Assembly (NCBI RefSeq): GCF_016900355.1
Contig: NZ_JACJKA010000003.1
Span: forward strand, 62,001 to 126,000
Reading direction: 5' to 3'
DNA length: 64,000 nucleotides
Origin: Bacteroides mediterraneensis
GTDB lineage: Bacteria; Bacteroidota; Bacteroidia; Bacteroidales; Bacteroidaceae
A model generated the notes under the pieces. It ran no database searches. It was given only the letters and a program-made list of their open reading frames with translations, and was not told the origin of the DNA. Every line of letters begins with the position of its first letter. Position 1 is the first letter of the stretch. Of this stretch, positions 26,367-36,627 are shown piece by piece. Position numbers and translations under genes: made by a program.

Positions 26367-26391
26367 CTGTTTTATTTTTTCTCGTTCATTA

Positions 26392-28134
26392 TTAGTTCAA
26401 ATCCACATTCACACCACCCGGGACTGACAATTTCACACTTGTTACTTTCACCCATTGCGTATCTTTCAAAGGAATTCCAGTGGTTGCGCCCGTCGCTGCA
26501 GTAATCTTAAAACAGATTTTGTCAATCTTCGACAAGAATCCGGGATCGTTAGCTGTGGTCAAACTCAAGACAATTTCACTGGTAGCAGGTGTTTCTCCAT
26601 CCCCACTTTCCGTAATATATTCCTTGCCTTCCTCAATTGTCTTTTCTATGCCTGTCAGTTCACGGCCATATATATCTTTAATCTGTACATTTTCAGCTTT
26701 CAACTGCAAGCCCAATGGAATGGCATTGTCTACCGTCAATACGATATTGGCTTTCTTCAACGTAATCTTGTCCAAGTCTTTCAAGTCTTTATTCAAGTCC
26801 TTGATAGAATCGCTGTACACAATGTTCAGGCCCTTTTCAAAGCTCAACGGTACGTCTACATCGTAACTGGCCGTCAACTGATAATCCTGTCCCAGTTCCA
26901 CGCCATAGTAGTTGGAATTTGTCACAGTTGGCTTCAAAGAAACATCGATGTCATCCGGAATAATTTCCAGCACATTATTCATGTCGGAAACAACCACATT
27001 ACTTGTCATTCCTGCTACTGAACTTGTTTCGATACGTGAAAGGGCAATGACATTCTCACCCGGATTCAAAGTAACCGCCGTTTTACCATAACCGGCACCG
27101 ATTTGTACTTCATGACCTTCAATCGTGGCATTGTTTTTCTTCGGTGTCAGTACTGCATCCACTTCTACCGGGGTTTCCAATGGGTTGGTTGCTTTCAGCA
27201 CAATCACCGGATTGGTAATGTCCAGACGAGTTTCCTCATCCTGCAAGAAATCAGGCAAATCGTTGAACTCTATCTGAGTTTTTTCCGCTTCTATCTTGGG
27301 CTGGATAACTCCCGTGACACGATCGGTAGCCATTTCACTTAATGTCACATACAAAGTCAGCGACAAATCTCCCGAACCACTAATTCCAGAAGTGACAACA
27401 TCACCTTTCATAGACACATCACCTTTAATAGTCAAGCTTCTATTTTCATCCGGCTTGAGTCCCTCACCTGCCTTTTCACCAAATGTATAACCGACTACAT
27501 CCAACTGTTTAGGCGTCAAAGCTCCATTCAGCGTTAACTTATTTCCGGCTTCAACCTCTCCTTCTTTGAAGATCAAAAAGGTAGGAAGTTGAATAACCAA
27601 GTCTTTAGCGTCTACTTTACTATAAGTCAATCCGTTTCCTTTCAAGCCAAAAGTCAAATCCAAAATGGCCGGAGTATTGGTACTCAGTGAACCTAATTCT
27701 TTCAACGCTTCATCGATATCTGATGCTTCAGCCGTCAATGTATTAGAAATTTCTATGGTAGTAGAGACAGAAGATGTACTACCTGAAGCATTCTCTACAA
27801 TTTTCTGCTCCAAATCCGTTTTAGCATCAGTAATCATCACCTTATTTACGGTAGTAGGATTGACATTAATATCATCCTGTTTTGTCAGATGGTATATATG
27901 CGTAGCCGCATCCGGCTGCAAGATATCCCCTTCTTCCACTTCAATGATTTTACTCAGGAAAGCCGTATCAGTACTTCCTACAGGAACTGCAAGATGCTCT
28001 CCACCCACATTGATAGTCATATCAATATCCTTGTCGAGATCATACTTGTTATCTACACACGACACATTCCATAAGGGGAATGACAACAACAATCCCCATA
28101 ATGGGTAAATTCTGTTTACCTTACATTTCATCAT
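26392..28134 (-). CDS. Large surface or periplasmic lipoprotein, unknown family
   Basis: A 580-residue predicted lipoprotein with a lipobox VSC (Cys about residue 26) after a hydrophobic signal. The Cys is followed by VDNKYDLDKDID, an Asp-rich start that might act as a Bacteroides lipoprotein surface-export signal (inference). The remainder is rich in Thr, Val, Asp and Gly and looks like repeated beta-sandwich domains: similar DLVIQLPTF/NPVIVLKATNP/ANIVLTVDNAIPLG elements recur about every 130 residues. I do not recognise a named family. It is the first gene of the operon with the DUF5723 barrel and the DUF3868/OmpA protein and has a promoter box at 28210. It may be the exposed component of that envelope complex. 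Confidence 0.7.
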   Translation of the reverse strand: MMKCKVNRIYPLWGLLLSFPLWNVSCVDNKYDLDKDIDMTINVGGEHLAVPVGSTDTAFLSKIIEVEEGDILQPDAATHIYHLTKQDDINVNPTTVNKVMITDAKTDLEQKIVENASGSTSSVSTTIEISNTLTAEASDIDEALKELGSLSTNTPAILDLTFGLKGNGLTYSKVDAKDLVIQLPTFLIFKEGEVEAGNKLTLNGALTPKQLDVVGYTFGEKAGEGLKPDENRSLTIKGDVSMKGDVVTSGISGSGDLSLTLYVTLSEMATDRVTGVIQPKIEAEKTQIEFNDLPDFLQDEETRLDITNPVIVLKATNPLETPVEVDAVLTPKKNNATIEGHEVQIGAGYGKTAVTLNPGENVIALSRIETSSVAGMTSNVVVSDMNNVLEIIPDDIDVSLKPTVTNSNYYGVELGQDYQLTASYDVDVPLSFEKGLNIVYSDSIKDLNKDLKDLDKITLKKANIVLTVDNAIPLGLQLKAENVQIKDIYGRELTGIEKTIEEGKEYITESGDGETPATSEIVLSLTTANDPGFLSKIDKICFKITAATGATTGIPLKDTQWVKVTSVKLSVPGGVNVDLN

Positions 28135-28209
28135 AATGTTATTTAATAAAATTCAACAATCGTACATATTAACACCTTATCACTTACAAAAGTTGAGAGA
28201 AATCGACTA

Positions 28210-28217
28210 CAAATATA
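28210..28217 (-). promoter_or_regulatory. -7 box for the envelope-protein operon
   Basis: Reads TATATTTG on the minus strand (exact TAnnTTTG), about 75 bp upstream of the lipoprotein start at 28134. The surrounding 28135-28332 region is AT-rich and otherwise empty. Confidence 0.55.
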
Positions 28218-28282
28218 GAAATTTTTACAACACTTTTTATCACAATCTTTAAATCTATATAAGATTCAGGCCTCTAAAGCGA

Positions 28283-28313
28283 TTGGAGAAACCAAACAGA
28301 AGCCCTATCTTTG
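28283..28313 (+). promoter_or_regulatory. Promoter of the FAD-dependent oxidoreductase gene
   Basis: TTG at 28283-28285 and TATCTTTG at 28306-28313 are separated by 20 bp, matching the Bacteroidetes consensus; the ATG is at 28333. Confidence 0.7.
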
Positions 28314-28332
28314 CAAAAAAGTTACAAGTAAT

Positions 28333-29979
28333 ATGACGCACGAATATCAACTCCGTATTCTGCCCGAACAGGCAGCCAGCGAGCAGTCGCTCAAACAATA
28401 TATCAGCCGGGAAAAAGGGCTGGATCTCCGTACCATCAATGCCATCCGTACACTGAAACGCAGCATCGATGCCCGCCAGCGTACCATTTACATCAATCTG
28501 ACCGTCCGTGTTTTCGTCAACGAAACGCCTTCGGAAGAAGAATTTGAACGTACCAACTATCCCAATGTAGAAGGACGTCCGGCTGTCATTGTGGTAGGCG
28601 CAGGCCCCGGAGGCTTGTTCGCCGCCCTGAAACTGATAGAATTAGGATTGCGCCCCATCGTGGTGGAACGCGGCAAGAATGTACGTGAACGCAAGGAAGA
28701 TCTGGCCCGCATCAGCCGGGAACACAAAGTAGACGCTGAATCCAACTACAGTTTTGGAGAAGGAGGAGCAGGAGCCTACTCCGACGGAAAACTGTATACC
28801 CGCAGCAAGAAACGGGGCAGTGTAGAGAAAATCTTGAATGTGTTCTGCCAGCACGGAGCCAGTCCGACCATCCTGTCGGATGCACATCCGCACATCGGAA
28901 CCGACAAACTGCCCAGAGTCATTGAAAACATGCGAAACACCATCCTGGCCTGTGGCGGAGAAGTCCACTTCCAGACCCGCATGGACGCGCTGCTGATTGA
29001 AGGGCAGAAAGTGAAAGGCATTGAGACTCACGATGGAAAGAATTTCTTAGGACCGGTGATTTTGGCTACGGGACATTCTGCCAGGGATGTGTACCGCTGG
29101 CTGTATGCCCACGGCGTGCAACTGGAGACCAAAGGTATCGCCATCGGCGTGCGACTGGAACATCCCTCCATGCTGATTGACCAGATACAATATCATAACA
29201 AGAACGGACGGGGGAAATACCTGCCCGCTGCCGAATACAGCTTCGTACAACAGGTAGACGGACGAGGAGTCTACAGCTTCTGCATGTGCCCGGGAGGTTT
29301 CGTAGTCCCGGCAGCCAGTGGCCCCCACCAGTTAGTGGTGAACGGGATGAGCCCAAGCAACCGCGGCACCAAATGGAGCAACTCGGGCATGGTGGTCGAG
29401 ACCCATCCGGAAGACTTGCTACGACCCGAAATGCAATTGCAGGCAGACCCGCTTCCCCACTCCAATGAATCACTCACCGAAGAATTGATACTCCGCGACG
29501 GGAAACTGCCGGAAGGGACCGTACATACGCTGGCCATGATGCGTTTCCAGGAAAAACTGGAACAAATCTGCTGGCAACAAGGCAACATGCGACAGACGGC
29601 TCCCGCACAGCGTATGGCCGACTTTACCCAGAAAAAACTGAGTTACGATTTGCCTGTAACCTCTTACAGCCCGGGACTGGTATCCTCTCCCCTTCATTTC
29701 TGGATACCGCCTTTCCTGAGCGAACGCCTGAGCAAAGGTTTCCAGCTTTTCGGCAAAAGTTCTCGCGGTTTCCTTACGAACGAGGCCGTCATGATTGCCG
29801 TAGAAACCCGCACCTCTTCGCCCGTACGCATCGTACGTGACAAGGATACCCTGCAACACCTCACCGTAGAAGGATTGTTCCCTTGCGGAGAAGGAGCCGG
29901 CTATGCCGGAGGAATCGTTTCGGCCGGTATCGACGGAGAACGTTGCGCGGAAGCTGTGGCCCATTACCTGAACCGTTAA
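28333..29979 (+). CDS. FAD-dependent NAD(P)-like oxidoreductase (COG2509 type)
   Basis: A 548-residue cytoplasmic flavoprotein. An N-terminal domain of about 90 residues (LRILPEQAASEQSLKQYIS) precedes the Rossmann dinucleotide-binding motif VIVVGAGPGGLFAALKL, whose ERGK end binds the FAD ribose. FGEGGAGAYSDGKLYTR, ILATGHSARDVY, GGFVVPAASGPHQLVVNGMS and a final FPCGEGAGYAGGIVSAGIDGERCAEA segment match the uncharacterised FAD-dependent dehydrogenase group COG2509. The reaction is unknown. A strong promoter precedes it, and a LuxR-type regulator starts 11 bp after its stop, so the two are co-transcribed. Earlier ATGs are excluded by the promoter position. Confidence 0.88.
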   Translation: MTHEYQLRILPEQAASEQSLKQYISREKGLDLRTINAIRTLKRSIDARQRTIYINLTVRVFVNETPSEEEFERTNYPNVEGRPAVIVVGAGPGGLFAALKLIELGLRPIVVERGKNVRERKEDLARISREHKVDAESNYSFGEGGAGAYSDGKLYTRSKKRGSVEKILNVFCQHGASPTILSDAHPHIGTDKLPRVIENMRNTILACGGEVHFQTRMDALLIEGQKVKGIETHDGKNFLGPVILATGHSARDVYRWLYAHGVQLETKGIAIGVRLEHPSMLIDQIQYHNKNGRGKYLPAAEYSFVQQVDGRGVYSFCMCPGGFVVPAASGPHQLVVNGMSPSNRGTKWSNSGMVVETHPEDLLRPEMQLQADPLPHSNESLTEELILRDGKLPEGTVHTLAMMRFQEKLEQICWQQGNMRQTAPAQRMADFTQKKLSYDLPVTSYSPGLVSSPLHFWIPPFLSERLSKGFQLFGKSSRGFLTNEAVMIAVETRTSSPVRIVRDKDTLQHLTVEGLFPCGEGAGYAGGIVSAGIDGERCAEAVAHYLNR

Positions 29980-29990
29980 CTTTCCCCATT

Positions 29991-30575
29991 ATGCACCAGC
30001 CGGAAATAGCCATTATTGAACCCAATACGCTGACCGCTCTCGGACTACGCACCATCTTAGAAGAGCTGATTCCCGAAGCGGTCATCCGCACGTTCTCGTC
30101 TTTCGAGCAACTCATTGACGACACGCCGGATATGTATGCCCATTATTTCGTGTCGGCTCAAGTCTATTTTGAGCATACGGCCTTCTTTTTGGAACGGAGG
30201 CCCAAATGCATCGTCCTTTCTGCCGGAGAACCGACCCTACTGACGGGAATTCCCAGCCTCAACATTCTCCTGCCACAGGAGCAACTGGTGAAAACCATCA
30301 TGATGACCCGGAAAAAAGGACACGAGCTGACGCATCATCCCGTACCCGCCACACCGGCCGATACGGAGCATGAGCTGACAGCCCGTGAGATAGAGGTGCT
30401 CCGACTGGTGACCAAGGGACTCATCAACAAGGAAATTGCCGACAAGCTGCACATCAGTCTGACTACGGTGATTTCCCACCGGAAAAATATCACCGAAAAA
30501 TTAGGTATCAAATCCGTATCCGGCCTGGCCATCTATGCGGTCATGCACGGATACGTGGAAGCCGATCAGGTGTGA
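29991..30575 (+). CDS. LuxR-type response regulator with degenerate receiver
   Basis: A 194-residue regulator. The C-terminal LuxR helix-turn-helix is clear (about residues 128-188; LTAREIEVLRLVTKGLINKE, then ADKLHISLTTVISHRKN). The N-terminal half follows the receiver fold (IAIIEPNTLTALGLRTIL), but the position expected to hold the phosphorylated Asp reads HYFVSAQVYF, without an acidic residue, and the usual acidic pair near the start is reduced to one Glu. It may therefore be phosphorylation-independent or respond to another signal. The ATG at 29991 follows the oxidoreductase stop by 11 bp, arguing for co-transcription. Its own stop lies one base from the convergent esterase stop, so 3' ends overlap at the RNA level. 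Confidence 0.85.
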   Translation: MHQPEIAIIEPNTLTALGLRTILEELIPEAVIRTFSSFEQLIDDTPDMYAHYFVSAQVYFEHTAFFLERRPKCIVLSAGEPTLLTGIPSLNILLPQEQLVKTIMMTRKKGHELTHHPVPATPADTEHELTAREIEVLRLVTKGLINKEIADKLHISLTTVISHRKNITEKLGIKSVSGLAIYAVMHGYVEADQV

Positions 30576-30576
30576 A

Positions 30577-31785
<1,209 letters not shown>

Positions 31786-31816
31786 TTATTTATATGTACC
31801 TTCTTTTTATGATACA

Positions 31817-31824
31817 CAAAATTA
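31817..31824 (-). promoter_or_regulatory. -7 box for the CE1-type esterase gene
   Basis: Reads TAATTTTG on the minus strand (TAnnTTTG consensus), about 44 bp upstream of the start at 31773. Confidence 0.5.
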
Positions 31825-31846
31825 GCAAAATCCTCATTTATTAGGA

Positions 31847-31877
31847 TTGCCCGTCCCGACAAATTGGCGTTACTTTG
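31847..31877 (+). promoter_or_regulatory. Promoter of the TonB-dependent receptor gene
   Basis: TTG at 31847-31849 and TTACTTTG at 31870-31877 (one mismatch to TAnnTTTG) are separated by 20 bp; the ATG is at 31908. A small inverted repeat AATCCT/AGGATT (31829-31834, 31843-31848) overlaps the -33 element and could be an operator. Confidence 0.55.
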
Positions 31878-31907
31878 CACCCGTTAACTAAACTATATTA
31901 CAGCAGA

Positions 31908-34364
31908 ATGAAAAAAAATACCGCTATCGCTTTTCTATGGGCCGTCTCAGCACCCTGTGTATGGGCCGGAACTTCTCCTGTAGATGCCTTGCCTAAAGAT
32001 ACGACCAAGGTCATCGACATTGAAGAAGTAGTCGTCATTGCCACGCCGAAGGAAAACAACCGTCTGCGCCAGCAGGCCGCTTCGTCTACCTCGTTTTCAC
32101 AAAGTGCCTTGCGCAACAACTCGGTCACTTCCGTAAAATCCCTGTCGGCTCTGGTACCGAACCTGTTCATTCCTGACTACGGTTCCAAACTGACCACTTC
32201 CGTCTATATCCGCGGTATCGGTTCTCGTATCAATACGCCGGCGGTAGGTCTCTACGTCGACAACATTCCTTTCATTGACAAGTCGGCTTTCGACTTCAAC
32301 TACTCGGACATCGAGCGTATCGACGTCATGCGCGGACCGCAGGGTACCCTCTACGGACGAAACACCATGGGCGGACTCATCCGTGTGTTCACCAAATCGC
32401 CTTTCACCTATCAGGGCACAGACCTTCGCCTGGGTGCGGCCACTTACAACAACTACAACGCTTCGCTCACCCACTACCACCGTATCTCCAGCCAGTTTGC
32501 TTTCAGTGTAGGCATGTTCTACGACCACAAAGGCGGATTCTTCAAAAATGACTTCAACGGCAAACGCATTGATACGGACAATGAATTCGGCGGACGTATC
32601 CGTGCCATCTACCTGCCCACGGATAATCTGAAACTCGACTTCACCGTGAACTACGAATACACCAACCAGGGCGGCTATCCGTATGAATACACCGGAAAGG
32701 TAAGTGGCGAAGAAGACCGTGCGCAATACATCGGACGCATCTCCTACGACAACGCCTGCGGCTACAAGCGCAACCTGCTGAACAGTGGATTGAACTTAGA
32801 ATATCAAGCCGACAACTTCATTCTGAGCAGTGTGACCGGCTTCCAATACCTGCGCGACCACATGGACCTGGACCAAGACTTCACGGAACAGAACATCTAT
32901 ACCATGATGCAGAAACAGAACTCCAAGACCCTGAGCGAGGAAATCGTCCTGAAATCCAAGCCCGGACGCCGCTGGCAGTGGACTACCGGAGTGAGCGGTT
33001 TCTACCAATGGTTGGATACGGAAGCACCTGTCACCTTCCAGAAAGACGGAGTCAACTGGCTGAACAGCACCATCAACACCAACGCCAACAAATACATGCC
33101 GACCATATCGGCCGGTCCGATGACCATGAAAATGACTTTCAATGACGTCATCAACGGCGAACAACTGGTCATTCCGGGACAGTTCGGCACGCCTATCCTG
33201 AATGCAGCCGTGTTCCATCAGTCCACCTTCAACGACCTCTTCGGTCTGGAAGGACTTTCACTGACCGCCGGTCTCCGCATGGACTATGAAAGCCTGAAGC
33301 TAAATTATTACAGCGGTTGCCAGTTTACCCATACCTACTCACTGAGCGGCACACTGACTCCTGGCAACAAAGTCATCCCGATGGTACCGGCACAAGATTT
33401 CAACGTGAACAACAGTTACAACGGAAAGCTGTCGCACGACTACATCCAGCTGTTGCCCAAGTTTGCCCTGCAATACAACTTTGATTCACGCAACAACATT
33501 TATGCCAGCGTGAGCAAAGGTTACCGCTCGGGAGGATACAACATCCAGATGTTCTCCGACCTGCTGCAAAACGACATGCAGGCCAGCATGATGAAAGATG
33601 TGGCCGATGTAACGATTCCTATCGTCAATAACGTGCCCATGCTGAGCGAGGACAAGAAGCAGATGATTGCAGGTATGCTGAACGGCATGGCCCAGGCTCC
33701 TCAAACCGACGTGAAGGCAGCCACTCTCTACAAGCCAGAATATTCATGGAACTACGAAATCGGTTCGCACCTCACCCTGCTGAACGGCAAACTGCAGGCC
33801 GACCTTTCTGCCTTCTACATGGATACCCGCGACCAGCAGTTGTCACGCTTCGCCGAAAGCGGACTGGGACGTATCACGGTCAATGCCGGTAAGAGCCGAA
33901 GCCTGGGAGCGGAAGCCAGCCTGCGTGCCCAGCTCACCGACCAGTTCAGCCTGAACGGTAACTACGGTTATACCTGTGCCACTTTCACCGACTATGTGGT
34001 GAGCGAGACGGGAAACTACAACGGCAATTACGTACCATTCGTACCGAAACATACCTTTACCGTAGGCGGACAGTATATCTTCCCGCTCCGCAAGAATGCC
34101 ATTCTGGACAACATCACCCTCGATGCCAACTACCGGGCGGCAGGACGTATCTACTGGACAGAGCAGAACAACGCCAGTCAGGCCCTCTACGGCACACTGA
34201 ACGGACGCCTCAGCCTGAACAAAGGAAACGGGCAAATCGGTATCTGGGTGAACAACGCCCTGAACAAGGATTACCAGGCGTTCTACTTCGAAACCATGAG
34301 CCGAGGCTTTGCCCAAAAGGGACGCCCCGTACAAGTGGGCATCGACATACGGTGCAGGTTCTGA
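31908..34364 (+). CDS. TonB-dependent receptor (non-SusC type)
   Basis: An 818-residue outer-membrane receptor that should import a ligand using TonB energy. A signal peptide (ending VWAG) is followed by a TonB-box-like IEEVVVIATP, a plug domain (about 60-170; SVKSLSALVPNLF, VYIRGIGSR, VMRGPQGTLYGRNTMGGLI) and a 22-strand-type barrel ending in the aromatic VQVGIDIRCRF. It lacks the N-terminal carboxypeptidase-like (CNA-B) domain of SusC proteins and has no SusD neighbour, so it is of the siderophore/vitamin-receptor type. I chose the ATG at 31908, whose product starts MKKNTAIAF. It is divergent from the CE1-type esterase. A glycan-related ligand, such as a released aromatic, is possible but unproven. 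Confidence 0.88.
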   Translation: MKKNTAIAFLWAVSAPCVWAGTSPVDALPKDTTKVIDIEEVVVIATPKENNRLRQQAASSTSFSQSALRNNSVTSVKSLSALVPNLFIPDYGSKLTTSVYIRGIGSRINTPAVGLYVDNIPFIDKSAFDFNYSDIERIDVMRGPQGTLYGRNTMGGLIRVFTKSPFTYQGTDLRLGAATYNNYNASLTHYHRISSQFAFSVGMFYDHKGGFFKNDFNGKRIDTDNEFGGRIRAIYLPTDNLKLDFTVNYEYTNQGGYPYEYTGKVSGEEDRAQYIGRISYDNACGYKRNLLNSGLNLEYQADNFILSSVTGFQYLRDHMDLDQDFTEQNIYTMMQKQNSKTLSEEIVLKSKPGRRWQWTTGVSGFYQWLDTEAPVTFQKDGVNWLNSTINTNANKYMPTISAGPMTMKMTFNDVINGEQLVIPGQFGTPILNAAVFHQSTFNDLFGLEGLSLTAGLRMDYESLKLNYYSGCQFTHTYSLSGTLTPGNKVIPMVPAQDFNVNNSYNGKLSHDYIQLLPKFALQYNFDSRNNIYASVSKGYRSGGYNIQMFSDLLQNDMQASMMKDVADVTIPIVNNVPMLSEDKKQMIAGMLNGMAQAPQTDVKAATLYKPEYSWNYEIGSHLTLLNGKLQADLSAFYMDTRDQQLSRFAESGLGRITVNAGKSRSLGAEASLRAQLTDQFSLNGNYGYTCATFTDYVVSETGNYNGNYVPFVPKHTFTVGGQYIFPLRKNAILDNITLDANYRAAGRIYWTEQNNASQALYGTLNGRLSLNKGNGQIGIWVNNALNKDYQAFYFETMSRGFAQKGRPVQVGIDIRCRF

Positions 34365-34423
34365 TACAAAATCATAACCAACTGATTGATAACTATTTAA
34401 AAATTACACAACCACATATAAAA

Positions 34424-34549
34424 AAACGCCTTTGCGTTTCATCTGAAACGTAAGGGCGTTTGCCCCAAAACACAAGTACGTTTTACTTAAAACGCAAGTG
34501 CGTTTAGAACAAAACGCAAGTACATTTGATGCCAAACGTACTTGCGTTT
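34424..34549. repeat. Six-unit array of 16-bp quasi-palindromes, 22-bp period
   Basis: Six 16-bp units start at 34424, 34446, 34468, 34490, 34512 and 34534, exactly 22 bp apart. Each follows AAACG-N6-CGTTT with at most one change in the flanks, and the 6-bp spacers between units are unrelated. Units 3 to 6 share a CAAGTA-like core (unit 6 in reverse). Units 1 and 2 pair as a 15-bp hairpin with two G-U wobbles; units 5 and 6 pair over 13 bp. The array fills the gap between the TonB receptor and the convergent GH67 gene. Confidence 0.85.
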
Positions 34550-34552
34550 TTT
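34511..34552 (+). terminator. Terminator formed by the last two array units
   Basis: AAAACGCAAGTAC (34511-34523) pairs perfectly with GTACTTGCGTTTT (34538-34550), followed by more T residues. It can end transcription from the TonB receptor gene, and on the other strand from the GH67 operon. Confidence 0.7.
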
Positions 34553-34614
34553 CACGAGACATTTCAGGTCCCTAAGAGTCCTCTAAAATCCTCCGAATCC
34601 ACTTCCAATATCCC

Positions 34615-36627
34615 TTATTTTTTCCGCGGAAGCATCTCAACCGTAGGAGGTTCATAGTTACTGATGGGTAACTTCACCTTTTTCAATTCCTTCAAGGTAA
34701 ATACCGGAGGCTCTACCCCTTTGGGATAGGGTTGCTTGGAGAATGTACGGAAATACTCCAGACAAGCATCTTTCCACCACACGGCATCGTGTGCCTGAAT
34801 GTCCAGCCGTTCAGCTACTGCCTGATAGCGTTCCGCATCCACATACGGCTGCATTTCCTTCCACACCCGCTGGAACGCACGCACATCGTCTACCCCTTTC
34901 TGGTACTTGTAACAGAGTTCATCCCACAAGGAACGTCCTGAACGAAGCTTTTGATTCCACTTCACATGATGGAACCAAAGCAGATATTCCTCCAGACATT
35001 GTTCCAGCGAATCGAACACCCGGGCTAACGAATCCGGATACTGCGACACGGCATCACTTCCCGTACGGCTCCGGTCGAAACCCAATCCCTCCTTGTCCGC
35101 CTGATGGTAATACGAAGGCAGCCAATCGGCACGTGCCCCAGGCACCTCACACCAAGGTTCCGGACCGTAATGATGTCCCCAGGCAAAAATGTGATGCAAG
35201 CCCAGCGGCATCATGTAATCGACCACCGCCTCCCGGCTCTCCATCATGACCTGCGTCATGGGTTCCACAAACCGGCGGTCGGTCGTGAAAGTCTGTGCCA
35301 GCCACTCGCGGGCAATCTCTTCCGCCGACAAGTCCGGATTCCAAGCCAACCTCCCGTAAGCATACCAGTTGGCCTGTGCAAAATCATGTCCGCACCAGTT
35401 CACGTGATCACCTACATTCACCACACCCGCTACCCCCTTCAGGGAAGAAGGCTGCACATAGCGGTAAAACTCTTTCCACATAGTAGCCAGATAAGCCAAG
35501 TGGTTGGAATGTCCTAAGTATTCCTGCGTTATTTGAAACTCCACCATCAAGGGTGTATGCGGCATGGCCCCGAACAAGGGACTGTAAGGTTCCCGCGGCT
35601 GAAAGTCAATCGGTCCGTTTTTCACCTGCACCATCACATTGTCCCGAAACCGGCCGTCTAACGGCTGAAATTCCAAGTAAGCCTGCTTGGCCCGGTCGGC
35701 ATCCGACGGACTGTAGACAAAAGCCCGCCACATCACGATTCCCCCGTAGGGCTTCAAAGCCTCCGCCAGCATGTTTGCTCCCTCGGCATGCGTACGCCCG
35801 TAATCACACGGACCGGGCTGTCCTTCCGAATTGGCTTTCACCAGAAAACCACCAAAATCAGGAATCAACCCGTAAATTTCACGTACCTTCTCTTTCCACC
35901 AACGGGCTACCTCCTCGTCCAGTGGGTCGGCCGTAGACAAGCCTCCCAACTTCATCGGAGAAGCAAAATTGACCGAAAGGTACACCTTGATGCCATAAGG
36001 ACGGAACACATCGGCCAACTTCCGCACCTTTTGCAGGTAGTCTTCGGAAAGAATCTCGGGCGAAGCATTCACATTGTTCAGCACAGTCCCGTTGATACCC
36101 ACCGAAGCATTGGCACGGGCATATTCCCGATAACGGGCCGATACGGAATCGGTCAGTTCCTCCCATTTCCACAAAGAACGTCCCGCATAACCTCGTTCAA
36201 TCGTACCATCCAGATTGTCCCAATGGTTCAGCACACGGATGTCAAAAGCCGGCTTTTCCTGAATGTCCAACTGGCTACAATCCGCTCCCTCCGCCTGTAA
36301 CCGCAACAGATGGTAGGTCGCGTACAGCAATCCCTGTTCCGTAGCGGCTCCCAACACCGTCTTTCCCTCGGAAGTACGTATGGTATATCCCTCTTTACCC
36401 AGCCGACGATGAGTTTCATCGGCACAGAGCTGCAAATCCACTTCCCCTCCCTGCCACAAGGCGGCCAGTTCCTCACGCGCCACCGTAAGCATAGGGGAAG
36501 TCACTAAACAACAAACAGACGCTTGATTCACAGGCGTCTGTCGTAACCAAAGTCTGCTCCCGTCTTCGGCCCACAGTGTCAGGGCCAAAGACAGGAAACA
36601 GAGACCACTCCAAAATCGTTTATTCAT
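34615..36627 (-). CDS. GH67 alpha-glucuronidase
   Basis: A 670-residue exported GH67 enzyme, which releases (4-O-methyl)glucuronic acid from the non-reducing end of xylo-oligosaccharides. A signal peptide precedes a beta-sandwich N-terminal domain (about 25-120), a catalytic barrel (about 125-450) and a helical C-terminal domain. Catalytic landmarks are FLVKANSEGQPGPCDYGR (Glu), and the Asp and Glu in NGPIDFQPREPYSPLF, the positions of the inverting apparatus in characterised GH67 proteins. I chose the ATG at 36627 over a GTG at 36633. The start overlaps the GH43 stop by 8 bp, indicating coupled translation at the end of operon A. GH67 acts after GH10, which fits the neighbouring xylanase. 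Confidence 0.95.
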   Translation of the reverse strand: MNKRFWSGLCFLSLALTLWAEDGSRLWLRQTPVNQASVCCLVTSPMLTVAREELAALWQGGEVDLQLCADETHRRLGKEGYTIRTSEGKTVLGAATEQGLLYATYHLLRLQAEGADCSQLDIQEKPAFDIRVLNHWDNLDGTIERGYAGRSLWKWEELTDSVSARYREYARANASVGINGTVLNNVNASPEILSEDYLQKVRKLADVFRPYGIKVYLSVNFASPMKLGGLSTADPLDEEVARWWKEKVREIYGLIPDFGGFLVKANSEGQPGPCDYGRTHAEGANMLAEALKPYGGIVMWRAFVYSPSDADRAKQAYLEFQPLDGRFRDNVMVQVKNGPIDFQPREPYSPLFGAMPHTPLMVEFQITQEYLGHSNHLAYLATMWKEFYRYVQPSSLKGVAGVVNVGDHVNWCGHDFAQANWYAYGRLAWNPDLSAEEIAREWLAQTFTTDRRFVEPMTQVMMESREAVVDYMMPLGLHHIFAWGHHYGPEPWCEVPGARADWLPSYYHQADKEGLGFDRSRTGSDAVSQYPDSLARVFDSLEQCLEEYLLWFHHVKWNQKLRSGRSLWDELCYKYQKGVDDVRAFQRVWKEMQPYVDAERYQAVAERLDIQAHDAVWWKDACLEYFRTFSKQPYPKGVEPPVFTLKELKKVKLPISNYEPPTVEMLPRKK

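Noticed and set aside
31908-34364. SusC-type glycan importer
   Set aside because: No N-terminal carboxypeptidase-like domain and no SusD partner; the plug matches siderophore or vitamin receptors.
34424-34549. CRISPR array
   Set aside because: Units are 16 bp, palindromic and variable, spacers only 6 bp, and no cas genes are nearby.
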